Source: Petunia secreta (Eukaryota; Streptophyta; Magnoliopsida; Solanales; Solanaceae). Taken from it: a stretch of DNA of 64,000 nucleotides. Location: NCBI GenBank assembly GCA_029990175.1, contig JARKIP010000003.1, positions 4,092,001 through 4,156,000 on the forward strand. Direction: 5' to 3'. Of the stretch, positions 18,834 to 30,831 are shown in pieces. The position numbers and the translations under genes were made by a program. Under the pieces are notes generated by a model. It was given only the letters and a program-made list of their open reading frames with translations. It was not told the origin of the DNA and made no database searches. Numbering within the stretch: position 1 is the first letter of the stretch; every line of letters starts with the position of its first letter.

Positions 18834-20710
18834 ATGTCTGAAAGACCACACCCATCCACTCTTGCCCAAAGAATTGCGAGGGCTCGCGCAAAATTTCTTC
18901 AAAAAGGGGACAAAAAGCTGGTAAAGAAGTTGAGATTAAGGGAGGCTCCCACCACACCCATTGCACAAAGTTCGTCACAACCACCACATGAGGTAATCTC
19001 CGCTCTTATTTCATCTACGCCCGCTGTTTCAGTAGATATGAACAGCCGTGGAATTGCAGAAACTGAAACCCTAGTTACAGGGCTAGACAAAATAATAGGT
19101 GTTGAGCATGATGAACAAATAGGTAGGGGGAACCCATGTGAGGAAGAGCGCGACAGTGTAGAAGATGAACTTAGGAAAGGCTTACAGGTGCCTGTGATTG
19201 TTGAGTCTGGTGGGAAATTGAATGTTGCAGAAAAAGTAATAGAAAAATTTAAAGAGGATGATAGTCTTAAGAAAAATAGGGAAGAATCTGTGCCAGAAAG
19301 TCCAGCTATTGGAGGACTTGGATCTGTTGAAGCCTCAGAGAATTTGGTGCAAGAGCCTGTTGCTTGTCCAAATTCCACTGAGGCTGATGATGCAGATTTA
19401 GACTGGACAGACTCTGAGGAAGAATGGAAGAAGGAGACTGTTGTGGAAGAGACTGAACCAAGAAAAATTCCCAAGATAGCTGAAGAACCAAAAAGAAAAA
19501 GGAAGTTTGGTGAAGAAGATAAGAAAATAGCAGGAGAGGAAGAGGAAGAAGAAGTTGTGTTTGTGAAAGAAAACATAGTGGAGCCTGAGAAAAGAAGGAG
19601 ATTAGTGAAAGGGGGAAACCAGTGCTGAAGACAAGACTGGCTGATGAAGATTGTGGTGAAAGTTATGACAAGGTTGTGTATGAACCCGTGGCCAGGAGGG
19701 TTGGCACCAGGTCTGCTTTAAAACAACAATTGGAGAAAGTTGGGAGATTGGAGAAAACAGTGACGAATGTAAGGGATAGAGAAGCAAAGAAGAAGGAAGA
19801 AGAAGAGAGAAGAGTTGAGAAAACCCAGGAGGGAAGTGATGATGATGCTGGGAGTTATGCAGAGCCAAGTGACTCTGATACAGATAGTAAGGCTGAGACC
19901 AGAAAAAGGAGAAGAGGTAGTGAGGATGAAGCTGACATGGTAGCCTTTTTCTCTAAGCATCAGGTGTTGCATGGTAGCATCCTGCATGATGAGAAAGAGT
20001 TTCATATGAAGCCACTGCTCAGAATGATTGGTCACCAGGGCTGGTTGGGTTTGTTTGCCAACAAGGAAAGAAAGCTGTATGCTGATGAGATCAGAGAATT
20101 CTACACAAATTACAGAGTCAATGCTAGGAGGGTGTTCACAACTGTGAGAGGAATAGAGATAGAGTTTCGGAGACCTGAGCTTGGGGTGATTCTTGACATA
20201 CCTGCTGAAGGTTATTGCATGTATATAAAGCTCAAATGGCCAAAGAGGACTGATGGAGTCACTCCTCTAGATGTTGTCAAGAAGTTCTCAGGGAAACCCA
20301 AGCTGAGAAAGGAGAGGAAGGTAGACAAGAAGGAAATGGAACCTGCACATCAATTGTTGTTTGAATTTGTGCACCTGTTTCTTCTACCAAGAGGAGAGAG
20401 AAACTACGAGGGTAGTGCTCTGGACCTGACATACATGGATCTGCTGGACAGGGGGGTGAAAATTAATTTGTCTGGGCTGATAATTAGACACATCAAAAGG
20501 ATTGCTGACACAGAGCAGAAGCCACATTCCCTTGTGCATTCCTACATCCTTCAGCAGGTACTTGAGCACTTTGGGGTCCCTTTAGAAGCTGGGAAGAAGC
20601 CAACCATTCACCAAATATTTGGGATTAATGTTCTGAAAAATTGTGACTTCTTCAAAGAAAGCAGAGCTTCAAAGAGACCAATGCAGGCCAAGCAAGAGCT
20701 AGGAAAGTGA
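18834..20710 (+). pseudogene. Extra 3' ORF of the copia element ('env-like' position), split by a frameshift
   Basis: Two overlapping frames: 18834-19628 (264 aa, MSERPHPSTLAQRIARARAK...) and one that reaches 20710. The first is highly charged with acidic tracts. The second begins charged (Lys/Arg/Glu with a KRRR cluster) and then has a globular part (ADMVAFFSKH near 19934 to about 20640) with VRGIEIEFRRPELGVILDIP. That part resembles plant retroelement proteins annotated as 'putative plant transposon protein'; this is from memory and moderate. The frame changes near 19605-19625 at a G/A run, consistent with one missing base. I see no signal peptide and no clear membrane segment, so envelope function is not supported; only the position is env-like. 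Confidence 0.6.
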
Positions 20711-21550
20711 GGACTACGGACCTGAAGAGGCCATTGATGCTGTATATGCATTGATTGTATATGCATCCTAGTCAGACTAAAAGAGGCTGTGTCCAGGCTG
20801 TGTCTTCGAAGTATGAAAAGGAGTTGGACTTCAACAAGGAAAGGTGTTATGGGGAATCCTGACTTGCCATAATGAATTTTCTAGTGGACATAGCCTAGTC
20901 TTAGTATTCTCTACGCAATTCAGTACAATACGATACAATACAATAATTATGATTTGATGGGTAACAACCATCCTAATGGAGTATAAGATAATCTCAACCA
21001 AAAACTAAAAGCTGGTTCATTAGCTTGGTGAGCCCAAAGGGCACATAGGCCTCACATTTAAGTTCCATACTTATGATATTGAGCTTCGATCTTGCCTTAG
21101 CTTTCAGATTTTAAGACACCTTCGGATTGAGGTCCAGAATTGAAGGACTAACAATAGGTAAAATTTTGCCAGGAAGCCTATTTGGGTAGCGCTATGTAAG
21201 GTGTAGTGACTTTTTAAAACTTCTGCAAGCGTAGCTATTTAACTTTTAAACATCAAGAACTGACATTCAGGCCAACTTCATTTCCGAGGCCAACGAAGAC
21301 AAACAATAGTTATAATTTCAGATGAAGTGGTTGTGCCTTGCAAAATTTGCCAAAAGTGAATGCCCCTTAAATGGTACTGCGAAAATAGGTTGTCTATGAA
21401 CTTCCAGTTTGAACAAAAGCCGCAGATATATATGGAATTTTTACATTGTATAGATATTTGGAAGTGTCTTTAACATAAAATAGATACATTGTTCCTAATT
21501 TATTGTATATAGATATTTAGACTTATGTAAATTACCTTTTTTAGCCATTT
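20711..21550. other. AT-rich non-coding DNA after the copia element
   Basis: It probably includes the 3' non-coding end of the copia element; AAGGAAAGG followed by TGTTATGGGG (about 20837-20853) is a weak polypurine/LTR-start candidate. No paired LTR was found. No gene seen. Confidence 0.4.
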
Positions 21551-21782
21551 TCAAAAACTGATTAATGCCCCTTAAACGTGCCTATTTTTGTGGGATATTG
21601 GGATTGAATGTTTAAGTGCATTTATTATTACTAATTAATCTGAAATTAACTATTTAATTTACACTATCAAAAACTGATTAATGCCCCTTAAACGTGCCTA
21701 TTTTTGTGGGATATTGGTATTGACTGTTTTAGTGCATTAATTATTACTAATTAATCTGAAATTAACTATTTAATTTACACTA
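21551..21782. repeat. Tandem duplication, 2 x 116 bp
   Basis: TCAAAAACTGATTAATGCCC starts at 21551 and again at 21667. The two units differ by only a few bases. Confidence 0.9.
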
Positions 21783-21880
21783 TGACTTATCTCCTAAATT
21801 TATGGATATATCTTAATTAAAGCGGTAAACGAAAAGTTAAAAATTTCAAAACCAAAATTAAACACAAAGGTGCCTTTTAC

Positions 21881-22105
21881 ATATTAGTGATGTAATCACA
21901 GATTGTACATACTAGAGGGATATACCTTGTATATTAGTGATATTCTTATTTAAACATGCATATACACAATATATACTACATACATATTAATGATATAACA
22001 TAATATTGTACATAATAGAGGGATATGTATTGCATATTAGTGATATTAAACTTTCAACATGCATACGTACAGTATATATATTACATATATATTAGTGATA
22101 TTCAC
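21881..22105. repeat. Degenerate tandem repeat, about 103 bp period, about 2.2 copies
   Basis: ATATTAGTGAT...ATTGTACATA.TAGAGGGATAT recurs near 21881, 21984 and 22087. AT-rich, non-coding. Confidence 0.6.
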
Positions 22106-22148
22106 CTTAGCATAATGTGAGTACAGGAATATACAGTGTATACAGATA

Positions 22149-22204
22149 CCTGATGCGTTAAAACTGTATGAATATTTCTGCAACATTTTTGGGAAAATAT
22201 CATC

Positions 22205-22250
<46 letters not shown>

Positions 22251-22314
22251 ATATATACGATGATATTTTCCCAAAAATGTTGCAGAAATATTCATACAGT
22301 TTTAACGCATCAGG
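22149..22314. repeat. Large palindrome with (TA)n centre
   Basis: The left arm (22149-22212) and right arm (about 22251-22314) are exact reverse complements over about 64 bp, starting CCTGATGCGTTAAAACTG and ending with its complement. The centre is a TA microsatellite. No target duplication is evident. It could be a foldback element, an inverted duplication seeded by the TA tract, or a small-RNA hairpin. Confidence 0.85.
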
Positions 22315-23010
22315 ATTCTTGATTACGTGCCTGGTGGGATTCCCATTTTTTCGCGTGGAGGATTCCATAAATATGTTCAGTTATGGTTATGTGATCTTTG
22401 AGAAATTCACACAGCTTTTTAAGAATACAGGATATGCATGAACCTATTTTTTAGAATCTTTTTGGTTAGCCTTTGTTGTATATTAAACAGTAGAGCCATG
22501 TTATATATTTGGTTAGTTATGAAATTTTCCCAGTATATATTGTCTAAAATTAGGATAGGTAGCCAGTTGTGGCGCCCTAAATGAGAAACAGTCAGCATTT
22601 AATTTTCTTTTTAGAAAAATAGCCATATTTAAGAAACACATAAAATAGCTTTTAAAATCTAGGAAAATGTTTCTCGGACTTTGAATGAAAATTTTCAAAG
22701 TCTCGAGAGAATTTCCAAGGAGTGCACTATGATTATTTTAGTTCAAAGTCCTAGTAAAACTTTTTGGGAACGCAAATATGAAGTTTCTAGAAAATTTTCC
22801 TGGAATTTTGAACTAATCCCCATAATTATTTTTGGAGTTTAGTTCATATTCTCAGAATTTTTTTTATATGGCTAGTTAAAAAATAATACGTATTTTTTTA
22901 AAAAAAAAATTAATTTTCTTTGAGCAGCTTAAAAACTGACCAGTCACCAAAGTTTCACTATATCTGCTCATGACAACTCACATTGCTTCGTAAATTGGGC
23001 CTACAAAAGC
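22315..23010. other. AT-rich non-coding stretch
   Basis: No ORF, repeat or RNA gene that I can support. Confidence 0.5.
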
Positions 23011-23400
23011 ACTTTCAAGTAAATATTTCGCACACAGACCACTTTTGCCAGGGATCTTTGATTTGAGATCACTTTTTCTATTGATTTTAGTATGAGAGGC
23101 CACTTTTTGGAACTTTAATCTTTGTGGGTTGAACTTCAACTGAACTTCATACCACAAGAGTTGAAGTTCAACTTCAGCCCACAAGGGTTGAAGTTTACGC
23201 ATTTTATGCTTAAAAGTTCAGCCCTTGCAGGCTGAAGTTGAACTTCATATCTTAGGCATGATGTTTAGCCCACAAGATTTGAACTTCAGCCACAAGTATT
23301 GAAGTTCTAAAAAGTGGTCTCTCATATAAAATCAATAAAAAAGAAGTGGCATCAAATCCTCCCACTAGAAAAAGTGGCTATTCGTGCACTTTAACCCACT
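23011..23400. mobile_element. Foldback/MITE-like element with about 90-bp imperfect inverted ends
   Basis: The left end (about 23031-23119, ATTGATTTTAGTATGAGAGG then CCACTTTTTGGAACTTTAA) matches the reverse complement of the right end (about 23301-23386). The interior is made of repeated, partly self-complementary TTGAAGTTCAACTTCAGCC units. The type and target duplication are unclear. Confidence 0.6.
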
Positions 23401-24787
23401 TTCAAAGTATTTCTTTCAAAATCCAATGGACGGCCTGACTTGGAATTGCATAAGTAGTCCCTTCTGGTATTGCTATTCAATCAAAAATTCAAAAAGTGAA
23501 ATTTCTGTTTTTAATCACATCGGATTAGTTGAATTAACTTTACTCGCTTGATTAACTTTAGATCATTGAGTCTGAAGTTGGCTAAACTTTGCACGTTGGT
23601 ATGTAGTTATCCTCAACTTCAGACAGGGGTGGTTCCAATGTAGGATTCACATATTATGTGTATATTTTTTTAAGTATATCTACTATGATGTTCGAAAACC
23701 CGTCCTCTAAAAATTTAAATGGTTCAGGAATTGATCTTATTAAATGCTTTTAATATGTTATTCTTTATTATATCATCGTATATAATGATAATGACTTATA
23801 TACGCAATATAATTTTTTGAGGAAAGTTGTTCAGACCACTTTTGGAACAATGAAATTTTGCCTCTAACAATAATAAACTCATCCTCTTAAAATTCTAGAT
23901 CCGCCTCTAACTTCATACAAAAAGTCTGAAGTTTTTAGACCAAAAATGAATACTTATCTGATTTTTACCAAGTGGTGGTTACAGTGTCATGCAAACAGGC
24001 TGCGCCATAAATTTTCAGTGCTTTGACTCACTAAATCATGCCCATATATACAGCCTCTGATAGTTCAATGTGATTTATATATTTGGAATTCTTTGTTATG
24101 AGTCTTACAACACTTTTAATCGGCCAACTCCACCTGATGGTTTAAGTTGCGTGGACGTTGGTACATCTTATTCTACTGGTTCTTGATGCTCTAGTGGTCA
24201 TTACTTAGCTAGCGTTTGGATATAGATTCCCAAATTTTATTTGAAATATTTAATTTGGGTGAAGTTTGATTTGAAGATGAAACTGTGTTTGTATATAAAA
24301 TTTTAAGCAGTTTTTACTCTTGATTTGAAGAACATTAAAACATGAGTTATGCAAAATTTGGTACAATGGTTAGAATTTGATCCAAATTCAACTCTTATGC
24401 AAGATTTGAAATTTGAAGTTTGTGATTTCAATTTTTGTCAAATATACAAACAAATATAAATTTTAAATTTTTTACTTCAAATACTACCCCAAATATTCAA
24501 GAGGTCTCTTGAAAAATTATTGTAGTACTTCATACTCTACTTTGATTTTTCTGGAATTTAATGATGTTATTATTATTCTAAAAACAAAAGTTACTGACAT
24601 GTAGGACAAGATCCACGAACTGTGAAAGTTTTTTGACCGTTCCTAGGCTCCAATATCCACTTTTAAATGAGAAAAACAGTTCTATCGAAAGCACCACCAT
24701 AAAAGAATATAACCACCGACTTACATAGGCAACAGTCATATTATATAAACTATATTAAGTCACTACTACTTTCCACAATCTTTTGCC
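23401..24787. other. AT-rich non-coding DNA upstream of the small host gene
   Basis: No ORF. A T/A-rich stretch at about 24215-24500 has weak inverted similarity at its ends (AAATTTTATTTGAAAT versus CAAATATACAAAC) and may be a decayed MITE. I see nothing else. Confidence 0.4.
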
Positions 24788-24795
24788 TATAAAAG
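24788..24795 (+). promoter_or_regulatory. TATA box of the small host gene
   Basis: TATAAAAG lies 119 nt before the ATG at 24914. A start of transcription about 30 nt downstream would leave a 5' UTR of roughly 90 nt. A second TATATAAA-like site occurs near 24734. Confidence 0.55.
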
Positions 24796-24913
24796 CATAT
24801 ACATGTCCCATTCTAATAATCTCTAATATCGATACCATCAAATCTATCACTCAGCCCTCTCATTCATTTTATAGCATCCCCTTACTAGTGTAATTTTCTT
24901 ACTTCCCACATAA

Positions 24914-25267
24914 ATGGCTAGTTCCATTATCCCCAAAAAACAATTACCGGAACCAACCAATAATGTTACTATTGAAAATGATTTACAAGTAGAGATTTTA
25001 GAGGAAGAGGAAGATGATCAAAGCTCAAGATCAGGTGTAACAAGCCATATTTGCTTAAAGTCTAGTCATTCAAAAGGAGTACCATTGAATAAAGATGTTG
25101 TCTTGAGGAGAATACGTCATAGGAAACAAATGAACAAGCTCAAATCAACTGCTCAATCTTTTCTTGGATTTCCTTTTAAGACTAATTCCAAGAATATTGA
25201 TAGTAGTAAGGTTCCTAATAATTCTCAAATGATTAGATGGGTTGATGATGCTTTTGCTGCACCTTAG
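24914..25267 (+). CDS. Small plant protein of unknown function (117 aa)
   Basis: This is the only likely host gene in the window. It is a single exon from ATAAATGGCTAG to TAG. The N-terminal third is acidic (EILEEEEDDQSSRSG, about residues 27-41). The middle is basic (VLRRIRHRKQMNKLKS, about 62-77) and could contact nucleic acid or act as a nuclear or organelle-targeting segment. The C-terminus ends WVDDAFAAP. No signal peptide or membrane segment. A good TATA box and balanced composition against an AT-rich background support a real gene. I do not recognise the family with confidence. Its neighbours are transposons, so context gives no clue to function. Confidence 0.65.
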   Translation: MASSIIPKKQLPEPTNNVTIENDLQVEILEEEEDDQSSRSGVTSHICLKSSHSKGVPLNKDVVLRRIRHRKQMNKLKSTAQSFLGFPFKTNSKNIDSSKVPNNSQMIRWVDDAFAAP

Positions 25268-27531
25268 AATCATGTAATTATAGTACCTACATATTTTTCC
25301 TCTTGCAGTTTGATCCACTTTTCTCTGTTTTTCCCGTCGTTGTAAATATGCTTTGCCTAGTGCTTCAGTTGCATTCTCGCATTGTATTTGATTAGTCTTG
25401 ATTTATGAACAACTCTTTCTTCTTCTCTCTTGTTTCTCCTCAATTAGCTTATGAATAGTCCTTGTAGGGTGTGCAAATGAAGTTGCAAGCTAATATAATA
25501 AATAAGTTACAAAAATGTGACTACTATTAGCACTTTCAATAATGTGAGGTTTTTTTTATAAAATAAACTCTCGAAACGTGTGATAATATTACTCAATTTC
25601 TTGCTACAAATGAAACTCAATCAAACATCAATGAACTAGAAAATATTGGTTTATCTTAAATTTGGCTAATCATCATCTCGAACTAGTAAAAAAGATGAGA
25701 GGAAGAAATTTGAATTAGAGGCAATAGCATTTTTCCCAAAACAGGACAGCACCCTTCAGCTCTATTTAAAGAAGTAAGGTACAATAACATTTGTGAGAGG
25801 TTTACAGAATGCTGTCTAATATGTCATGATAAAAGTGGCACCCTTAACTGTTGAATATTAATTGTTCAATAACTAAGCTACAACATTTAAATGTTTCATT
25901 AAATATTAAGCTATGAAAACTGCTCTTAGGAAAATTTAAAGTAATTATCTACAAATGAAATATCTACTAGGTATAACATTTGATATCCTAGTAACTTGAA
26001 CACAAATATACGGGCGAACATTACTCTTGCCAATACATGAAACGTGCTTTCGATCAGCATCAAAGAAGCTTTTGCTCAGATCGTTTTCAACTTGCTAGTT
26101 ACTTGCAATATTAATGTTTATAAGTAATAAAACTGATAACTGGAATCTTGCACAATAGGCCATAAAGAGTAAACTAAAATTGTTTCAAAAAATATTGCAT
26201 AAGTTCATTTGGAAAGAAAAAAAGTTGAAAAGATTCTTGCTTTTGTGCCTCTTTTAAAGTTACTTTAGCAATTCTTATCCGTTCAAATAGGCAAGAAGTT
26301 CCAAATATTTTAGGTCCATGTGCATCGTTTTCATCTTTAATTATTTCGTTATTATGCAACTTTTCATCGTTGAAATAGTTGTGTTGAAAAGTTGTGGAAT
26401 TAATAAACACTACTAAGAAATAAATTTAAACTAAACTATTAGCTCCACTAGCATCTTTCTGTTATTCTTATTTAGCTTTTGCTTAGTTTCTAAACCATCT
26501 TTTAATTATATTCTGGTCCAGAGAATCTAGATCTTAGCTCGATCTCTGTAACTGTTGGGTATCATTCAAATATTGTACTGTGGTCTGTGCATGAGTTCTA
26601 ATGTTCTACTAAATAATGATTTATCATGAAAATGTGCATGAGAACCCCATTAAAGAAATAGATAATGCAAGAGAATATAATTTGAGTGACATTACAGCAA
26701 ACAAAAATGTAAAATGAAACGAAGAATATCTGAAAAGTTATTTAGTGGGCCGGCTTAACATACATGAGCGTAAAAAATTGCATAAAATAACTTGGGCTTT
26801 GATCTTTTGAACTCCAATAATGACTTCTATTATGAACATTCCTTTATTTTTGTAATTTTCCCTCTATCTCAAACTTGGCATATACTTCAAATAAATCCAA
26901 TCTATATATTCTTATATGTATATAACACAGTAAGTACTTTACAAGTAGAAGGAAAACGAAACCGGAACAAAAAGAAAAATTACGCCACATAACCGTTGGG
27001 AAAAAATAATTACTTTTTTTGTCCATATTTTGTTGTTCTTTCTTTCCATAATCATTTGTTCTTTTTATAATATATTTTAAATATATCGGATATATATTTA
27101 ATATTATGTATTTATTTTTTAAAGGGATTAGATGTTGATCATTAATTTGAGCCTACATTTTAGGAGTATAAGCTTTCCTTGTTTAATGGCAATTAATGCA
27201 GTAATTATATTTTTTTCTTGTTTAACTTCTACTACACACAATTGGATCTTAACATATCTACGTACAATTAGGAAAAAAGCATATTTCCTAAATATAGTTT
27301 TAATATTTACACAATTATATTTAATGTATATTTACATAATTTTACTTATATATACTTAACGCATATTTAAATGTACTTTAATATTACTAGTAGACTAAAA
27401 TATTATTAATATTTAATGTGTGTTTATATAATTTCATTCAATATTGTAAAATGTATTTGAGATATAAATTATGCATATATAGATATAATTATTTGTATAT
27501 ATTAGTGCATTCAAATATTTTTTTTGGATAT

Positions 27532-27575
<44 letters not shown>

Positions 27576-28038
27576 TTTCACATATATACTTAACATATAT
27601 CCAAATATATATTTTAAAAATATTAATATAGTTGAGATTAAATTATTTATATAGAAAGATCAGTCAAATATGTGTTTATGATAGTTAATCAGGGTAGAAT
27701 AGAATTCTTAAGTTTATACGATTTTATTTTTTAGGCTAAAATCGTGCATCCATCTTTAGTGCAAATCAATTTAAGGATTGACTGATTTTCTTTATTTAAG
27801 GCATCAAATTTTCACAAATATTAGTATTAATATTTAAAGTTTATCTTTATTTAGGAAGTTAATAATTACCAAATATTAATATTAATATTTAAGATTTTCT
27901 TTATTTGTATTTTTATTGTGGTTAGGGAAAGTTATGGACATTAAAAAGTAAATATTTATTTATGGAAACAACCCGAAACAAAACAAACAGCAGTCGTTAT
28001 CTTTGTTGACAGGTCAAAGCCCAGTGCATAATCCTACT
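25268..28038. other. AT-rich intergenic DNA
   Basis: Probable 3' UTR of the small gene to about 25500 (AATAAATAAG near 25497). After that no supported gene; short ORFs here are AT-driven. A TA microsatellite lies at about 27539-27571 and the AT content is extreme from 27060 to 27660. Confidence 0.55.
27539..27571. repeat. (TA)n microsatellite
   Basis: Uninterrupted TA dinucleotides for about 33 bp. Confidence 0.9.
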
Positions 28039-30156
28039 GGAGGTTTATAAAAATACCCATCAAAATTAAAATATTTACCCACCTCTACCCATATATTTCA
28101 TATTTACAAGCCCTACCCATAAACTATTTACATGCCCTACCTATCTAGACTTGTATAGTATTATTTATGTAGTATACCCTTGGAGGTTCTATTTGTGCGC
28201 ATCCGCCACAAAATTATCCGGGATTTTTACACTATGTACCCTTGTAAAGAATTTCACTACATGTACCCCCTCATCCTTGGTTATGATTTTTTGTCCCCAC
28301 TTAAGAATGGTTTAGCAAAATGGCCTCGATAGGAAATACTTCACGTTATAAATTTACAAGTGTTCCCTCGGGGGAAACACTCCAAGTATAAATTGCACCC
28401 AGAAGGCAGCACTTCAAGTTATCTAGGGAGAATGTTGACAGAGATAAAAGGTCAAGTGTTGCCTCCGTTGGTGCACTTGTCAAGTTAGTGAGGTCATTCT
28501 TGTAAAACCACTTTAAGCGAGGTCAATAAGGCAAACCATTGCCTAAGGTGTTATAGTTTTGTAAATTACTCGTACTCTTGAAATCCAAAATATTAATAAG
28601 TTATAGCCATTAAAAATTACACTACCCATGAAATTAAAACGGAAAAGGGTCAAATATGCCCCTCTACTTTCAAATATTGTTTGGCTCGGTCCTTCGTTAT
28701 ACTATCCGATTAAAAATACCCCTACCGTCATACTTTGGTCCAAAAATACCCCTGAATCTAACGGCTGGGACACATGTCACTCACTGAAGCCAAAACCATC
28801 CCCAAATTAAAAAAAAATCCGACCTACCCTCATCTTTTAACCATATTCTGACCAATCCCCTCTAATTTTATGGAGTAACTCTTAACCCAAAGTCAAATAT
28901 ATTTTATGACTTGTTTGCTTTACCATCAAACCTCAATTTTCAGCCATAAAACCATTGCATCACCATCACCATCATGACATGTAATGATGGCCAACAAAGA
29001 ACCTCAATTCTCCAATCTTCATGAACTCAAAATTGAAAATGAAACTCTTCACAAACACAATCTCAAACATCAATTTAACCAAAAAAAATTAGGAAATCAA
29101 AGAAATTCATATTTATTTAAGCTTTTTCAAACTCTATTATGGTGATCTTTGAATGTCTTCACTTTCAACCAATAAATTAATTTTTCAACCACAAAATGAT
29201 TCGAACAACAATACAAGAATTTAATCAACTTCCAAAAAGAAATTTGAAAAGTCAGATATATATATTCAAAGAATCAAAGAACCCATCAATTCAACAATGG
29301 TATTTTTAAACTTTGACTTCACTTTTACTAAGAATCGGTTTCCAAATCAGTCCTTTGGCTCAAGAAATACTTTGGATTTTAATAATAAACAACCCGATGA
29401 TCTCAATCTCCACAGATTCAGAAAAAGAAATTCTTGAATTTTCTAATCTCCATCAATTTTTTCAAATATGAATTAATGAACATGAGCTAAATAGAGTTTC
29501 ATACGCCCAAACTAAGTGACAATTTAATGAAAATTTTAACAAATACTATACAAAAATTTAGCCTTCAGGCCATTTATTGACTCTTAAGAAGATGTAGAGG
29601 AGTGGGGCGGGGAATAAAGATGAAGCTGGAGACCGGGAGGTTGGGAAGATTTTGGAGAAAATAAATTTTTCTTTGTTTTTGTAAATTTCATTCTTTAATG
29701 GATTGGAGCAGCTGATGGAGCAATGGGTAAAAAATTGGGGTGGGTTTTTTTTAAAAAAAAGGATATTATAATTTGGAGTTGGCTGTTAGTTTTTAGAGTG
29801 ACATGTGTCACAGCCGTTAGATTCAGGGGCATTTTTGGACCGAAATATGACGGCAGGGGTATTTTTAATCGGATAGTATAACGAAGGACCGAGCCAAACA
29901 ATATTTGAAAGTAGAGGGGTATATTTGACCCTTTTCCGAAATTAAAAATATTTACCCAACCTACCAATTTATTACTGTATTCATTTGTTATGTCTTATAT
30001 ATGTATACCTTAATGGTATACTGCATAAACTGTGGTATACAAGTCTGGATGGGTAGAGTAGGTAAATAGTTTGTGGGTATGGCTTGTAAATATGAAACTT
30101 ATGGGTAGGGGCAGATAAATATTTTGATTTTGACGGGTATTTTTGTAAACCACCCG
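28039..30156. mobile_element. Outer inverted-repeat element hosting a Mutator-like insertion
   Basis: The left flank (from GGTTTATAAAAATACCCATC near 28043, through ATATTTACAAGCCCTACCCA to about 28180) matches the reverse complement of about 29995-30154. The arms are about 140 bp and diverged. No target duplication was found. The interior is interrupted by the element at 28640-29938. Confidence 0.6.
28640..29938. mobile_element. Non-autonomous Mutator-like element, 1299 bp, 9-bp TSD
   Basis: The termini are CGGAAAAGGGTCAAATATGC and its complement, with long inverted repeats: about 135 bp of high identity, weaker to about 190 bp. They are flanked on both sides by AAATTAAAA (28631-28639 and 29939-29947). 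Long terminal inverted repeats plus a 9-bp duplication are typical of the Mutator superfamily. The interior of about 900 bp has no transposase ORF and no recognisable captured gene. Confidence 0.82.
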
Positions 30157-30412
30157 AATTATCCAGTTGTACGGGCCGAGGGAAGAACTTGGAAGGGAGA
30201 TTTACAATTATACACAATTTTGAAGCTTTGATTACGAAAAAAAAAATAATATTATGAATATTACAAAACATATCATTATTTTTTAGATACAAGTTGCTAC
30301 AAACAACTAGAAAAGGGAAAATCTAGCCTTCACCTCACATCCCTTCTCCTCCTGCCCCTCCTACCGCCTATTTCCCCCTTGCCACCGCCGGACTAACTCC
30401 CCCACCACCAAG

Positions 30413-30826
30413 GTGTGCAAAAACAGTGCAGAAATAGTGAAGATACAGTGCAGAATCACAGAAACAGAGCATAAACAATGCAGATACAGTCTGAAACAGT
30501 GCAGAAATGCATAAACAGTTAGAAACAGTACATATAGAATCTGAAACAGTGCAGAAACAGTAAAGATACCGTGCGGAAACGCAGAAACAACACAGAAAAA
30601 GAACAGAAACGCTAATATAGTGCAGAAACAGTTAGATATAGTGGTGAAATAGTGCAGAAACGATGCATAAATAGTACAGAAATGCAGAAACAATGAAAAA
30701 ATATTGGAAAAGTGCAAAAACAGTTAGATACAATATGAAAATATAGTTAGATACAGTGCAGAGATAGTGAAGACACAGTGAAATACAATAAAATAAAAAT
30801 ATGAAAAAAATACTAGAAGTAAAATA
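30413..30826. repeat. Degenerate CAGAAACAGTG-type repeat, left half
   Basis: Irregular short repeats of GCAGAAACAGT(TA)GATACAGT. Similar GATACA/GTAGATACA repeats resume to the right of element B (about 52930-53115), so B inserted inside this repeat. Confidence 0.7.
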
Positions 30827-30831
30827 AGAAG

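Larger units (their letters stand above)
13086..20710 (+). mobile_element. Ty1/copia element, Sirevirus-type, 5'-truncated
   Basis: Gag, protease, integrase, RT and RNase H occur in copia order, with an extra ORF downstream of pol. Two CCHC knuckles, a coiled-coil gag tail, DSGCSRHMTGD protease and the long 3' extra ORF fit the Sirevirus (Maximus/SIRE) group. The left end is removed by element A at 13085/13086. The first 45 bases (CGACCCAATTCAACCCCCCT) resemble the end of a copia LTR more than gag; this is a weak inference. I could not find a 3' LTR, so the right boundary is only the end of coding sequence. Confidence 0.85.

Noticed and set aside
18899..19576. 225-aa minus-strand Ser-rich ORF
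   Set aside because: Antisense of the Glu/Lys-rich extra ORF; a composition artefact (GAA/GAG read as TTC/CTC).
19622..20710. Envelope glycoprotein of the copia element
   Set aside because: No signal peptide, fusion peptide or membrane anchor seen; charged and plant-transposon-like.
27418..27654. 78-aa ORF rich in Tyr/Ile
   Set aside because: Translation of a TA microsatellite and its AT-rich flanks.
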